A stretch of 64,000 nt of DNA from Halobacteriovoraceae bacterium (GTDB lineage: Bacteria > Bdellovibrionota > Bacteriovoracia > Bacteriovoracales > Bacteriovoracaceae), in contig PAVS01000003.1 of the NCBI GenBank assembly GCA_002713145.1, forward strand, positions 104,744-168,743. Reading direction: 5' to 3'. The position numbers and the translations under genes are program-made. The notes below the pieces were generated by a model. The model did no database searches. It had not been told where the DNA came from and worked only from the letters and a program-made list of their open reading frames with translations. Of this stretch, positions 53,021-62,202 are shown one piece after another. Each line of letters starts with the position of its first letter. The first letter of the stretch is position 1.

Positions 53021-53785
53021 ATGGAATTACCAAGTGGAACTGAAAAAAGCTTAATTTATATACCAGCAAGAAATTTAGAACATATTATTCTTGATACGCT
53101 TAATTCTTTGCTTCCTTATATTAATAAGAACACCCAACTTTTATTAGTAGATGATCAGAGTACAGATCAAACCTATTCCCGTGCCCATGAATTTATCACT
53201 CAGCAAAATATCGAGGATTACTGTCAACTCATAAGGCTGGAGAATCAAGCTTATTATGGAGGTAATCAAAAGATTGCTTATCGTTATGCTCTTAATAATG
53301 ATTATCAATATATTGTTATGGTCCATGGAGATAATCAATACCCAGCAAACCAAGTGCCTGAAATACTAAAGTTGTTAAAAGATACAAACTGCGCATTTGC
53401 ATATGGCTCTCGTTTTTTAGGTACTCCTCTCAAAGATGGAATGCCTGTGGTGAGATATATTGGAAATATCATGCTCACAAAAATGCAAAACCTTCTGCTT
53501 AACAGACAATTAAGTGAGTATCATTCTGGATTTAGGGCCTATAATTTACATTTCCTAAAAACTATAGACTTTGAGTCTCTGTCGGATGGCTTTATTTTTG
53601 ATAATGAAATCATCATAGAGCATATAAAACGAGACTATAAAATATTGGCGATAAAAATACCCACAAATTATAGTGCTGGCAGTAGCAGTATAAGTTACAA
53701 AGATAGTATAATTTATGCTTTGAAAATCATTATCAATACTATTTCGTATAAATTTTCTATGGGTAGAGGAGATGAACTCAAATGA
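53021..53785 (+). CDS. Family 2 glycosyltransferase (polyprenyl-phosphate type)
   Basis: The 254-residue GT-A enzyme has LIYIPARNLEH, the nucleotide-binding VDDQSTDQTY, MVHGDNQYP (DxD variant) and YGSRFLG, then YHSGFRAYN and DNEIIIEH, which match dolichyl/undecaprenyl-phosphate sugar transferases (DPM1-like). It lacks a membrane anchor. It overlaps the RmlB-like gene by 4 bp, so the two are coupled in a sugar-activation or glycan pathway. Confidence 0.88.
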   Translation: MELPSGTEKSLIYIPARNLEHIILDTLNSLLPYINKNTQLLLVDDQSTDQTYSRAHEFITQQNIEDYCQLIRLENQAYYGGNQKIAYRYALNNDYQYIVMVHGDNQYPANQVPEILKLLKDTNCAFAYGSRFLGTPLKDGMPVVRYIGNIMLTKMQNLLLNRQLSEYHSGFRAYNLHFLKTIDFESLSDGFIFDNEIIIEHIKRDYKILAIKIPTNYSAGSSSISYKDSIIYALKIIINTISYKFSMGRGDELK

Positions 53786-54777
53786 CAAAGAAAGTGATCA
53801 TTACCGGAGGTGCAGGCTTTGTAGGTCATCATTTGGTTAACAAGATTATTAACTCCACTGACTATGAAGTCATTATCATAGATAAGTTATCCTATGCTTC
53901 TTTTGGTTATGACCGTTTAAGAGAAAACGCGATTATCCAACAAAATGAAAGAGTCAAAGTTTTTACTGCTGATTTATGTCACAAAATACCTGATGGCCTA
54001 GCAAAAGAAATCGGGGAAAATGTCGAATACATTTTTCACTTAGCAGCTGAAAGCCATGTGGATAAAAGTATCGAAGATCCATTCTCTTTCATTCAAGCAA
54101 ATATCATTGGCACTCATTATATTCTAGAATTTGCACGCAAACTGCCTAAGCTTAAAAATTTTGTTTATTTCTCTACTGATGAAGTATTTGGCCCGGCCGA
54201 CAAAAGTACTAATTATAAAGAATGGGATCGCTATAATTCTACCAACCCTTATTCTGCGACTAAGGCAGGTGCGGAAGAATTATGCCTGGCCTATGCTAAT
54301 ACTTTTCAAATACCACTTCTCATTACCCATACAATGAATCTTTTTGGTGAAAGACAGCATCCAGAGAAATATATTCCGAAAGTCATTAAGTCCGTGCTTG
54401 ATCAAAAGACTGTTACGATTCACGCCGATGAATCCTTAAAAATTCCAGGGAGCAGGTTTTACATGCATTGTGATGACCTTGCTGACGCCATACTTTATCT
54501 TATCTCCCTTAAGCAATGGCAACGGGATAAGGTGAATATTGTAGGTGAAGTTGAAATAGATAATTTAGAACTAGCTCAAACGATTGCAGGCTTTATCGGC
54601 AAACCACTAAATTACGAGCTCGTAGATTATCATTCAAGTCGCCCCGGCCATGATTTACGCTATTCCTTAGACGGGAGCAAGTTAAAAGAGCTAGGCTGGC
54701 AAACAACAGACGGTTTTCAAAAAAAACTAGAGCAAACTGTGAGTTGGTATTTAAAAAACAGAGAGTGGTTATTGTGA
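53782..54777 (+). CDS. dTDP-glucose 4,6-dehydratase-like (RmlB family)
   Basis: The 331-residue extended SDR has TGGAGFVGHHLV, FHLAAESHVDKSI, YFSTDEVFG, the catalytic YSATK and NLFGERQHPEKYIP, and the RmlB-specific SRPGHDLRYSLD. It should convert a nucleoside-diphosphate glucose to its 4-keto-6-deoxy form for deoxysugar synthesis. The substrate nucleotide is uncertain, and no rmlA, C or D is present. Its end overlaps the convergent lipoprotein gene by 9 bp. Confidence 0.88.
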   Translation: MTKKVIITGGAGFVGHHLVNKIINSTDYEVIIIDKLSYASFGYDRLRENAIIQQNERVKVFTADLCHKIPDGLAKEIGENVEYIFHLAAESHVDKSIEDPFSFIQANIIGTHYILEFARKLPKLKNFVYFSTDEVFGPADKSTNYKEWDRYNSTNPYSATKAGAEELCLAYANTFQIPLLITHTMNLFGERQHPEKYIPKVIKSVLDQKTVTIHADESLKIPGSRFYMHCDDLADAILYLISLKQWQRDKVNIVGEVEIDNLELAQTIAGFIGKPLNYELVDYHSSRPGHDLRYSLDGSKLKELGWQTTDGFQKKLEQTVSWYLKNREWLL

Positions 54778-56913
54778 AGGTGGTCTATTTGAAAATACCT
54801 CTATACCATTGTCTTTTGTCGCATAGATTAAGTGCTCTTTATAGGGAACAATATGTGAGAAATGGAGAGGACCTCCAATAGCAACCTCACGAATGATATT
54901 TAATTTCTCTAGGTCAAGTATATATAGCTTTGATTTCTGTGTTTTCTTATGTGTAGCGCTGTAAATGGCCAATTGTTTTTTGTTCTGATCTTGAATAAGA
55001 ATAAGAGGAGATTTATTGGTATACTCAAATTGATCTCCTTGTCGTTTTTTGAGTATTTTTAAACTTTGAGGTTGAGTTATATCTATTAAGGCCAATGTGT
55101 AAGTTGTGTTGAGTTCTTTTGGATCAAAACTATATTCAAACAAAGGCTTAAAGGATTTATTATCATAGCCCTGACATTGTTGAGTCTTATTTTGAGCCTT
55201 AAAATAAGTAAATGCAGGTTTTGTTAATTTAGAAGAATAAACGTACTCGTTATTTATTTCTTTATATCTTGGAGTCGTATATATACTATGAAGCCGGTTG
55301 GTCTTGTGAGTTTTAATCGCGAAGAGATCGAATCTCTCTCTTTGATAACCCTGAGGTGCTTTTTGTAGCTTCGTTACTGAGTAACCAACAGGGGAGAATT
55401 TTTTGTAAGGCAAACTCCAATTGGAAACGGTATGTGAGGCCTTGCTTTTTGTCATCTTGAGTAGGTATTCATAGTTTCCATCAGTGAGCTTCTCCAACCA
55501 ATTCTCTTCGCCTATAAGATATCGATTTAAAGTTGGCCCTGAATAAAAGAGTGAAATTTTTTTTGATTTTTCACTCTTATCTTTTCCAATGAGTCCTAAA
55601 CATTTTTTTTTATCATAATCTTGATAAAAAGCAGGTAGCCTTTCTTTAGAATCTGCATAAATAGATATTTTTTTTGACTCTGGAAGTGTGTTATTTGATT
55701 TTATTAAAGCATAGACTTTATTATTCTTCTCAAATATGAGGTCGCCTGAGTAATGGGCGGTACTCGAGTGTTTGAAAATCTCATCTATTTTAAAGCTCAT
55801 AATTTTTTGCTCTGTAGAGTTATGATAAAAATCAGAAGACAGAATATGAAGAGAACCACTTTTGTCTACAATCAGGCCTCGAGCTCCTTTCTTTGTATCA
55901 ATTGTTACAGGGTAAGAACTACTCATTTCACTTTCATTAAAATAACACTCTTGGTAACCTGCTTTCTCATTGGAAAATACGACAGGCTTATGCCTATTTT
56001 TTATAATTTCAAAATTATGTCCTTTTAATTTTAACAGTGAGCAGCCGTATTGTTTTGCTTCTGGTTGGAATTGTCCATTCCCTGTGGCAATGATAAGTTC
56101 ATTTTGTGGAAGGAGAGTGATACCACCTCCTGAGAGGTAAACTCCTGAATTATTACCAGAAAAAGATTGATCCCTAACAGGGTGACTTGTGAAAAAAATA
56201 AGGGGGGGATCTTTAGATAGTCCTTTGGAATTATCGAGATAATATCCTAGCACGATTCCACTTGCTCCTCGTGAAGTATTATAAAAGCTATTCGCTGAAT
56301 GTTGCCCAAGATAAAAGGACCCTTTCGCATTGGTGAAAGCAAAGAATATATAGGGTCTGCTATTTATTTTATTTAATCCAAGAGCTGTTCTCTGTGCATA
56401 ATAAGTTAAGTCGATTTGATTGGAGTCAATTCCTTTTTGCGCTAATATCTCTTTTAAGTTGATGACTTCTTTAGCGATAACTTTCCCTTTAATATCAAGG
56501 GCAAAAAGTTTGAAATCATTCATATCTCTACTTACAAGATAGATTCTCTTAGTCGCAGGATCAATTACAGGAGTAGAAGTCATAACTCCTTCAATTTTCG
56601 TAGAGAAAATGAGCTGGTTATTTTTTAAATTCACACAGTTAAATGAGCCATCCTTTGTGCCGAAAAAAATAAAATCCTGTTTGTTATAAGTTAAGGTTAA
56701 GGGAGTGTGTTTGAGCGCTTTTTTTCCCCATTCAGGTTTAAAAACGTAATATTCAGAGTCTGAGTTAAATATAAAGTTTTTGTAATGTGAGTTTCTGAGG
56801 TTGTTTTTAGCGAAAGTGGTCGTATCTTCTGATTTTTCAAGACGTTGATGGGCACAAGCTATGAAAATAAAAAAGAGTATGAAATGTAAAAAATACTTAA
56901 TGAGGTGTTTCAT
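54769..56913 (-). CDS. Large lipoprotein with beta-propeller-like repeats
   Basis: The 714-residue protein starts with a lipobox signal (FIFIACAH). The N-terminal part has PQQ/WD-like blades: FFGTKDGSFNCVNLKNNQ, TSTPVIDPATKRIYLV and FKLFALDIKGKV, with similar blades later (LYILDLEKLNIIREV, YATKDNGIEVF). It is probably an outer-membrane or periplasmic scaffold or sensor. It contains no enzyme motif I recognise. It is transcribed toward the glycan genes. Confidence 0.7.
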   Translation of the reverse strand: MKHLIKYFLHFILFFIFIACAHQRLEKSEDTTTFAKNNLRNSHYKNFIFNSDSEYYVFKPEWGKKALKHTPLTLTYNKQDFIFFGTKDGSFNCVNLKNNQLIFSTKIEGVMTSTPVIDPATKRIYLVSRDMNDFKLFALDIKGKVIAKEVINLKEILAQKGIDSNQIDLTYYAQRTALGLNKINSRPYIFFAFTNAKGSFYLGQHSANSFYNTSRGASGIVLGYYLDNSKGLSKDPPLIFFTSHPVRDQSFSGNNSGVYLSGGGITLLPQNELIIATGNGQFQPEAKQYGCSLLKLKGHNFEIIKNRHKPVVFSNEKAGYQECYFNESEMSSSYPVTIDTKKGARGLIVDKSGSLHILSSDFYHNSTEQKIMSFKIDEIFKHSSTAHYSGDLIFEKNNKVYALIKSNNTLPESKKISIYADSKERLPAFYQDYDKKKCLGLIGKDKSEKSKKISLFYSGPTLNRYLIGEENWLEKLTDGNYEYLLKMTKSKASHTVSNWSLPYKKFSPVGYSVTKLQKAPQGYQRERFDLFAIKTHKTNRLHSIYTTPRYKEINNEYVYSSKLTKPAFTYFKAQNKTQQCQGYDNKSFKPLFEYSFDPKELNTTYTLALIDITQPQSLKILKKRQGDQFEYTNKSPLILIQDQNKKQLAIYSATHKKTQKSKLYILDLEKLNIIREVAIGGPLHFSHIVPYKEHLIYATKDNGIEVFSNRPPSQ

Positions 56914-57027
56914 AATTTATCTTTGGTCATTTTCTTTGATGAAAAGTTTTATTTTGTATCTAGAGTCTCCATATGAATAAAGTTTATACTGAGTGAGATC
57001 ATAGACCAAAGAGAGTTGGTGAAAATC

Positions 57028-58377
57028 TTATTGTTCAGGATAATTATTCCATAAAATAACATCGGGTTTTTGAAAATCGAAAGGCTCACCGTCGTAAATA
57101 TCGTTTAACTTATAAGGGATATATGGTCCATAGCCCAAGTGTGAAGTGCTAAGCATAGCTTCAAAAGGCCATGATGTAATAATCTCGCTTCCGGCTGGTG
57201 CATTATTTTTGATTTTTTTTAAAATCTCTTGATGAGCTCGTCTATGTTCAGTATTTCTTAATGTATATTCAGGGCCTATATATCGGTAAAAAATCGACTC
57301 TTTGGTTTCACTATGAGGATCTCCAATAATGAATGATGAGAGAAAACAGACTAAAATTAATACGATACGAACTCTATTTGATTGTGAAAGTTTAATGACT
57401 GAATAAAAACACAAATAGAGAAAAAAAGGAGTCGCAATCCAGAAATATCGTACGATGGCAAACTTATGAAAAGAAAAAATTAAAATAAAAAGACTTGCAA
57501 TCAAAAAGGAGAAAGTGAAATATTTATTTTCTTTCAAGGACTGAAAAGAAAAATATCTTAATATGAGGAGCACACTAATACTAAAGGGAATGAGAAGTTT
57601 ATAAGAAAGTAAAAAATGAGAATGAAACTTTGTTAATGCCTCAAAAAGACTAAGTTGAAAAAGATGGTTTTCCGTTAAGGCCATATGTTGAAAAAAATCT
57701 CCTGTTCTTATTTTAGTCAATATGAGATTCAGTAAAAAACCTATGATAATGGCAAGAGATGAAATCAAAATGGGTTTTCTTTTGCCGGGAACTCCCCAAA
57801 AGGCAAAAATGGCCAGCGCAAAAGCAAGTGAGGATTCTCTAAAACTACCCATAAGCAAACTAATAAAGAAAATTAATAAAACTCTTTGGGGAAAAAATTG
57901 AATACAAAATAAGCAGACTGACATGAGAAAAAAAAGTTGAGGAGCGCCCACAAACTGAGTGGTGTAAATGATATAGGCGGGAATTGTACACAGGTAGAAG
58001 AGTAATAGAAGAACGCAAACTTTATCAGATTGAGATTTGTTTTGTGTGAAAGATTTATATAAAAAATAGTGAGATATTATAAACATAAAGAGGTTTTGAA
58101 TTCTGACTGCGATTATATTTTTGCCAAATATAAGAAGTGTAGGATAGTAAATTAAATTCTGGCCTAAAGGCCGCTCAAATTGATGGGCAGCTCTGTCGAA
58201 AATAAAAGCTGAGGGAGAGTTATAAAACTCCCACAAAGGCTTAAAGTAGACCTTCACCTCATCCCAAAAAGCAGGCTGAAATAATTGGTAAGATGTAAAA
58301 TAAACAAAGACTAGTGAAAAAAATAAAAATACAAATAATTCAATTTGTTTATCGCTCAAGCTTTTATAAAATCTCAT
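57028..58377 (-). CDS. GT-C-type membrane glycosyltransferase
   Basis: The 449-residue protein has about ten transmembrane helices and an FWDEVKVYFKP motif in the first extracytoplasmic loop (around residue 37). The D-E pair fits the catalytic acidic residues of ArnT/PMT-like (GT39/GT83) lipid-phosphate-dependent transferases. It probably moves a sugar from a polyprenyl-phosphate donor, such as one made by the GT2 at 53 kb, to a surface acceptor. The acceptor is unknown. Confidence 0.72.
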   Translation of the reverse strand: MRFYKSLSDKQIELFVFLFFSLVFVYFTSYQLFQPAFWDEVKVYFKPLWEFYNSPSAFIFDRAAHQFERPLGQNLIYYPTLLIFGKNIIAVRIQNLFMFIISHYFLYKSFTQNKSQSDKVCVLLLLFYLCTIPAYIIYTTQFVGAPQLFFLMSVCLFCIQFFPQRVLLIFFISLLMGSFRESSLAFALAIFAFWGVPGKRKPILISSLAIIIGFLLNLILTKIRTGDFFQHMALTENHLFQLSLFEALTKFHSHFLLSYKLLIPFSISVLLILRYFSFQSLKENKYFTFSFLIASLFILIFSFHKFAIVRYFWIATPFFLYLCFYSVIKLSQSNRVRIVLILVCFLSSFIIGDPHSETKESIFYRYIGPEYTLRNTEHRRAHQEILKKIKNNAPAGSEIITSWPFEAMLSTSHLGYGPYIPYKLNDIYDGEPFDFQKPDVILWNNYPEQ

Positions 58378-58461
58378 TATCTTAAATTGTAGAGAAAATT
58401 ATCTTTAAATACTACTATGGTTTTAATTTAACGCAACATGAGAATGTTGAGCGTTTTAGTC

Positions 58462-60078
58462 TTAGCCGTGATGAGTTTCGATATAATCAGAATTCTTAAA
58501 GAACTTTACCTCAGGATTCTTCTCTTCACAGAGTTTTAGATCCCATGGTGACTTTATCCCATAGCAAATACGATCTTTTCCATCATAGAGAATATTTGAG
58601 CTATAATCAGTTCTAAACTTATCCTGCTGTCTTTTATCTTTGAATTTTAACCAACGAACTCCCACAAAAGGAGTGCCTTCGTAGTCGGCATGGACATTAT
58701 ATTCATCTTCCAGGCGAAACTTAACAACTTCAAATTGAAGAGCACCAACAGCTCCAAGCATTTTTTCATTAGTCATCTCACGAATAAAGAGCTGAGTAGC
58801 CCCTTCCTCTGAGAGTTGACGAAGTCCTTTATCCAGATGCTTTGCTTTAAGAGGGTCCTTTAAGGCTACTTTTTTAAAAAGCTCAGGGGCAAAAGCTGGA
58901 ATTCCGGTGTACATAATTTTCTTCCCTTCGGTGAAGGTATCTCCAATCTGCAATTTTCCTGTATCGTGTAATCCAATGATATCACCCGGTAGAGCATACT
59001 CTGCAAGCTCTCTGTCACGTGCTTGAAATATGAGAGGAGTTGCTATTTTAATATCTTTGCCTGTTCGTACATGGTGAAGTTTTTGGTTTCGGGTAAATTT
59101 ACCAGAACAGATACGCATAAAAGCAATTCGATCACGATGCTTTTTATCCATATTGGCCTGGATTTTAAAAACGAAACCTGAGAACTTTTTATCACTTTGT
59201 GGGTCAATAACAACTTCATCACTATCAGCATCAAAGGGCTCAAGCTTGGCCTTACGAGGTCTGGGGCCAGGAGCATTATCTGTAATCATATCCAAGACTT
59301 CTTTCACACCAAAATTGTATAGGGCCGAACCAAAGAAAACGGGAGTTTGAATACCAGCGAGGTACTCTTCCATATTAAAAGGTGGAATGAGTTCTTCCAC
59401 CATCATTAGGTCCTCTTCTAGCTTCTCCTTTAAAGTCTCACCAATATAGTTTATTAACTCCGGATTATTGAGATCACTGGCATCAATAATAGTAGGGTTA
59501 AGGGGATCTTTTTTATCACCAAAGACTCTTACTTTTTTTGTTTTGAGATCATAGACCCCTTTAAAATCAACTCCCATACCAATAGGCCAGGTCATGGGGA
59601 CACATTGAATAGAGAGCTCTTTTTCCACATTATCAATCAGTTCAAAGGGATCAAGAGACTCACGATCAAACTTATTCATAAAAGTACAAATAGGGGTGTC
59701 ACGAAGCCTACAAACTTCCATTAATTTTTGAGTTTGCTCCTCAACTCCTTTAGCCGAATCGATCATCATAAGTACCGATTCAACAGCAGTCAGAGTTCTG
59801 TAGGTATCCTCCGAGAAATCTTTGTGACCAGGAGTATCTAAGAGATGAACATAGCGATTATTATAAGTATAACTCATAACCGAAGAAGTAATAGAGATCC
59901 CACGGTCTTGCTCCATTTGCATCCAGTCCGACTTTGCCGCTTCACCTGACTTGGCCTTAACCATTCCAGCTTCACGAACGACCCCTCCAAACCAAATCAA
60001 TTTTTCAGTAACAGTTGTTTTCCCCGCATCCGGGTGAGAAATAATAGCAAATGTGCAGCGACTTAAATCTTTACTCAT
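58462..60078 (-). CDS. prfC: Peptide chain release factor 3
   Basis: RF3 is the GTPase that recycles RF1/RF2 after termination. The 538-residue protein shows G1 SHPDAGKTT, the RF3-type switch MEQDRGISITSSVM, G3 DTPGH, G4 NKFD and the RF3-specific KDFSEDTYRTL and QFEVVKFRLEDEYNV. AAAAGG precedes the ATG. It is alone, with a long non-coding region behind it. Confidence 0.96.
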   Translation of the reverse strand: MSKDLSRCTFAIISHPDAGKTTVTEKLIWFGGVVREAGMVKAKSGEAAKSDWMQMEQDRGISITSSVMSYTYNNRYVHLLDTPGHKDFSEDTYRTLTAVESVLMMIDSAKGVEEQTQKLMEVCRLRDTPICTFMNKFDRESLDPFELIDNVEKELSIQCVPMTWPIGMGVDFKGVYDLKTKKVRVFGDKKDPLNPTIIDASDLNNPELINYIGETLKEKLEEDLMMVEELIPPFNMEEYLAGIQTPVFFGSALYNFGVKEVLDMITDNAPGPRPRKAKLEPFDADSDEVVIDPQSDKKFSGFVFKIQANMDKKHRDRIAFMRICSGKFTRNQKLHHVRTGKDIKIATPLIFQARDRELAEYALPGDIIGLHDTGKLQIGDTFTEGKKIMYTGIPAFAPELFKKVALKDPLKAKHLDKGLRQLSEEGATQLFIREMTNEKMLGAVGALQFEVVKFRLEDEYNVHADYEGTPFVGVRWLKFKDKRQQDKFRTDYSSNILYDGKDRICYGIKSPWDLKLCEEKNPEVKFFKNSDYIETHHG

Positions 60079-60181
60079 ATTTTACCTTTTAATTCTTCTT
60101 TTTTTGTTGCAATCGCCCTTCAGTAGGGGCTATTGAGCTGTTGTCTGTGCTCATCCACTTTTATCTGTTTTCATCCATTAA

Positions 60182-60234
60182 CGGGACTTTTTCGGGACTT
60201 TTTTGAAATCATCGGGACTTTTTCGGGACTTTTT
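60182..60234. repeat. Doublet tandem repeat CGGGACTTTTT
   Basis: CGGGACTTTTT occurs four times, at 60182, 60193, 60213 and 60224. The four form two identical 22-bp doublets, offset by 31 bp. The regular spacing suggests duplicated binding sites or slippage. Confidence 0.75.
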
Positions 60235-60565
60235 TAAGACGAAAAGGCCCAGATTCAAGCCTCGAAAAATATGAATAACGCTTATGGCCTAGAATGTAAA
60301 TTTAATAATTTAGATATGCTAATTTAAGCTAAAAATGGCCTTTGTGAAGCCTTATTAATTGTATCTAAACTTACTTATTAAATTTTGACTCAAAGCGCTC
60401 CTAAGAATAGCCAAGCTGCTAAAAATTGGGCCTAGACAGAATGTTTGTGATTGTGAAATAAAATCACATGATCCTTTCGCTATTAAATCTAGATGTTTGA
60501 TAATATGTTTAAGAGCTCGAAGATTAATTTCTAATTCTTTTTAAATTCGAAATAGGAGACTTGAT

Positions 60566-60640
60566 ATGAGTTATATTTCTGCTTTCATAAAAATTTATCT
60601 TGTTTGGTTGTCTTACAAAGTCTATTTGTGGATATTTTGA
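60566..60640 (+). CDS. Possible 24-residue hydrophobic micropeptide
   Basis: ATG with AGGAG about eight bases upstream opens a 24-codon frame encoding an almost entirely hydrophobic, aromatic peptide (MSYISAFIKIYLVWLSYKV and end YLWIF) that could span a membrane. The ribosome-binding site is good, but there is no conservation evidence, and AT-rich DNA gives such frames by chance. Confidence 0.25.
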   Translation: MSYISAFIKIYLVWLSYKVYLWIF

Positions 60641-61072
60641 TTATTGAGTCAATTATAAAGATGATGAATAATAAAAATATAATATTGGCAGATCACAATG
60701 AAAAATAAATGTCTTTCAATAGTTTCTCCAAGCGATATGAAAATAGCCAAAGGACAAAAGACTGGTCTTAAACTTTTCTTATACTAAACAGAGATAACCG
60801 AAAACAACTCCAGTTGCATACTTTTATAGTTACTGCCTGTCGTTAGTAGATCAGACTAACTACAAAATCTGAGTAGAAACTCTTTTTACTTCATTTGAAA
60901 GATGCTGAACTTGGTTAAAGAAAATTTTTGTTGCTAAGTTTTGCTTATTGCTGAATACATTGTGCTTTTTAGGTAATTTTTACACTATATTTATAAACTT
61001 GCTGTGTCCTTTTGCGCTGTGTGTTATTGTGTGGGCAAATATAATCACAAAGGGAAAGGTATCAAGACGTCA

Positions 61073-61298
61073 TTGAAATATATATTACTTGGTTTATTGT
61101 TGCAGAGTAATAACATATTAGCTGGTCACTGTCGCAGAAGGTAAGTTAGACGTTATGGGTAGTGAAGAATACATGGTAAGCCATAAAGGTCGAAATTACT
61201 ATTTTTCAAGTAAAGCTAATATGGAGAAGTTTGAAAAAAATGTTGAAAATGAACTCTCAAGGGCTAATGAAAATTGGAACTCCAAAAGTTATAGGTAA
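61073..61298 (+). pseudogene. YHS-domain exported protein with a frameshift
   Basis: A TTG at 61073, after AAAGGGAAAGG, opens a signal peptide (KYILLGLLLQSNNILAGHC) that hits a stop at 61142. One frame over, the sequence continues as AEGKLDVMGSEEYMVSHKGRNYYFSSKANMEKFEKN to the stop at 61298, which is a YHS domain (heavy-metal/copper-associated, consensus V-x-Y-K-G-K-x-Y-Y-F-S-S). A single-base indel near 61130-61140 would join them. Six bases on lies a CDF metal exporter, a fitting partner. It is a pseudogene, or the base calls are wrong. A downstream ATG (61155) could still give the 47-residue YHS piece. Confidence 0.6.
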
Positions 61299-61303
61299 AA
61301 GAG

Positions 61304-62176
61304 ATGGGGCATAATCACTCTCACTCAGGCTCAGACGGAAGTAGAAAGAATATTCTTATAGCTTTTTTTCTAAATGCAAGCTTCGCTGTTATTGAGCTTA
61401 TTGGGGGCTTTTACACAAATAGTATTGCAATTATGTCTGATGCCCTACATGACTTCGGGGATAGTTTAGCACTTCTTTTTTCGTACTTTGCTGAAAAGTT
61501 GAGTGATAAAGATCCTGATAAAAAGTATACGTTTGGCTATCGACGATTCTCAATATTAGCTGCACTTGTTAATGGGGGGATTCTCCTCGCCGGTAGCGTT
61601 TTTGTTATATATGAGGCTATCGGTCGCATACAAAGCCCAGAGGAAGTGAAGGCCGAAGGGATGGTTTGGCTAGCTATTTTAGGTATATCGGTTAACTCTT
61701 ATGCTGCTTGGAGACTTTCAAAAAATAGTGGAGTGAATATGAAAATGATAATGCTTCACCTGCTTGAAGATTTGTTTGGATGGGTAGCAGTTCTTATCGT
61801 GAGTATTATTCTTTTGTTTAAGCCATGGTTTGTACTTGACGCCGTCTTGTCGATTTTAATTTCAGCTATTATTTTACGAGGTGTTTATAAAAATCTTAAA
61901 AAGGTGTTCATTATTTTACTACAGCATTTTCCATCAGAATTGGAGATTGGTGAAATAAAAAATAAAATAGAAGAGTTTTCGGGGGTTGAAAATATTCATG
62001 AAATTAAAGGCTGGTCTCTTGACGATGAACACCATTATCTTAGGTTTCATGTGAAGGTTTCCCCAGAGATGGAAATGAAGTCTGTAGATAAGATAAAGAT
62101 AGAAATTAAGAATCTACTTCAGACATACAATGTAACGTACTCTTCAATAGAATTTGAGAGTTCAGGCTGTGAGTAA
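61304..62176 (+). CDS. CDF-family metal cation transporter
   Basis: The 290-residue protein starts with a His-rich MGHNHSHSGSDGS and has six transmembrane helices. The metal-site residues lie in SDALHDFGDS (helix II) and HLLEDLFGW (helix V), the H/D-x3-D pairs that favour Zn2+ in CzcD/ZitB-type exporters. The soluble C-terminal domain carries further histidines (DDEHHYLRFHVKV). It probably exports zinc or a similar ion, with protons in return. Confidence 0.92.
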   Translation: MGHNHSHSGSDGSRKNILIAFFLNASFAVIELIGGFYTNSIAIMSDALHDFGDSLALLFSYFAEKLSDKDPDKKYTFGYRRFSILAALVNGGILLAGSVFVIYEAIGRIQSPEEVKAEGMVWLAILGISVNSYAAWRLSKNSGVNMKMIMLHLLEDLFGWVAVLIVSIILLFKPWFVLDAVLSILISAIILRGVYKNLKKVFIILLQHFPSELEIGEIKNKIEEFSGVENIHEIKGWSLDDEHHYLRFHVKVSPEMEMKSVDKIKIEIKNLLQTYNVTYSSIEFESSGCE

Positions 62177-62202
62177 GTACATTTTACACTTAGGAAGAAG
62201 AT

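Larger units (their letters stand above)
60079..61072. other. Long intergenic region
   Basis: About 1 kb with no convincing protein gene on either strand. It holds the doublet repeat (60182-60234), a possible 24-codon ORF (60566-60640) and a 29-codon ORF (60698-60787) without a ribosome-binding site. Base composition is more AT-rich than the flanks. The minus strand across the repeat reads as a 34-codon open tail ending KKSRKSPDDFKKVPKKSR, perhaps a decayed gene end. Confidence 0.6.

Noticed and set aside
53144..53353. Isoleucine-rich minus-strand frame in the GT2 gene
   Set aside because: It is a shadow of an AT-rich coding strand without a start signal.
60182..60280. Integrase C-terminal remnant on the minus strand
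   Set aside because: Only 34 codons are open, with no catalytic motif and no attachment-site repeat seen.
60452..60468. CRP-like site TGTGA-N7-TCACA
   Set aside because: The spacer is seven, not six, and there is no gene close enough downstream.
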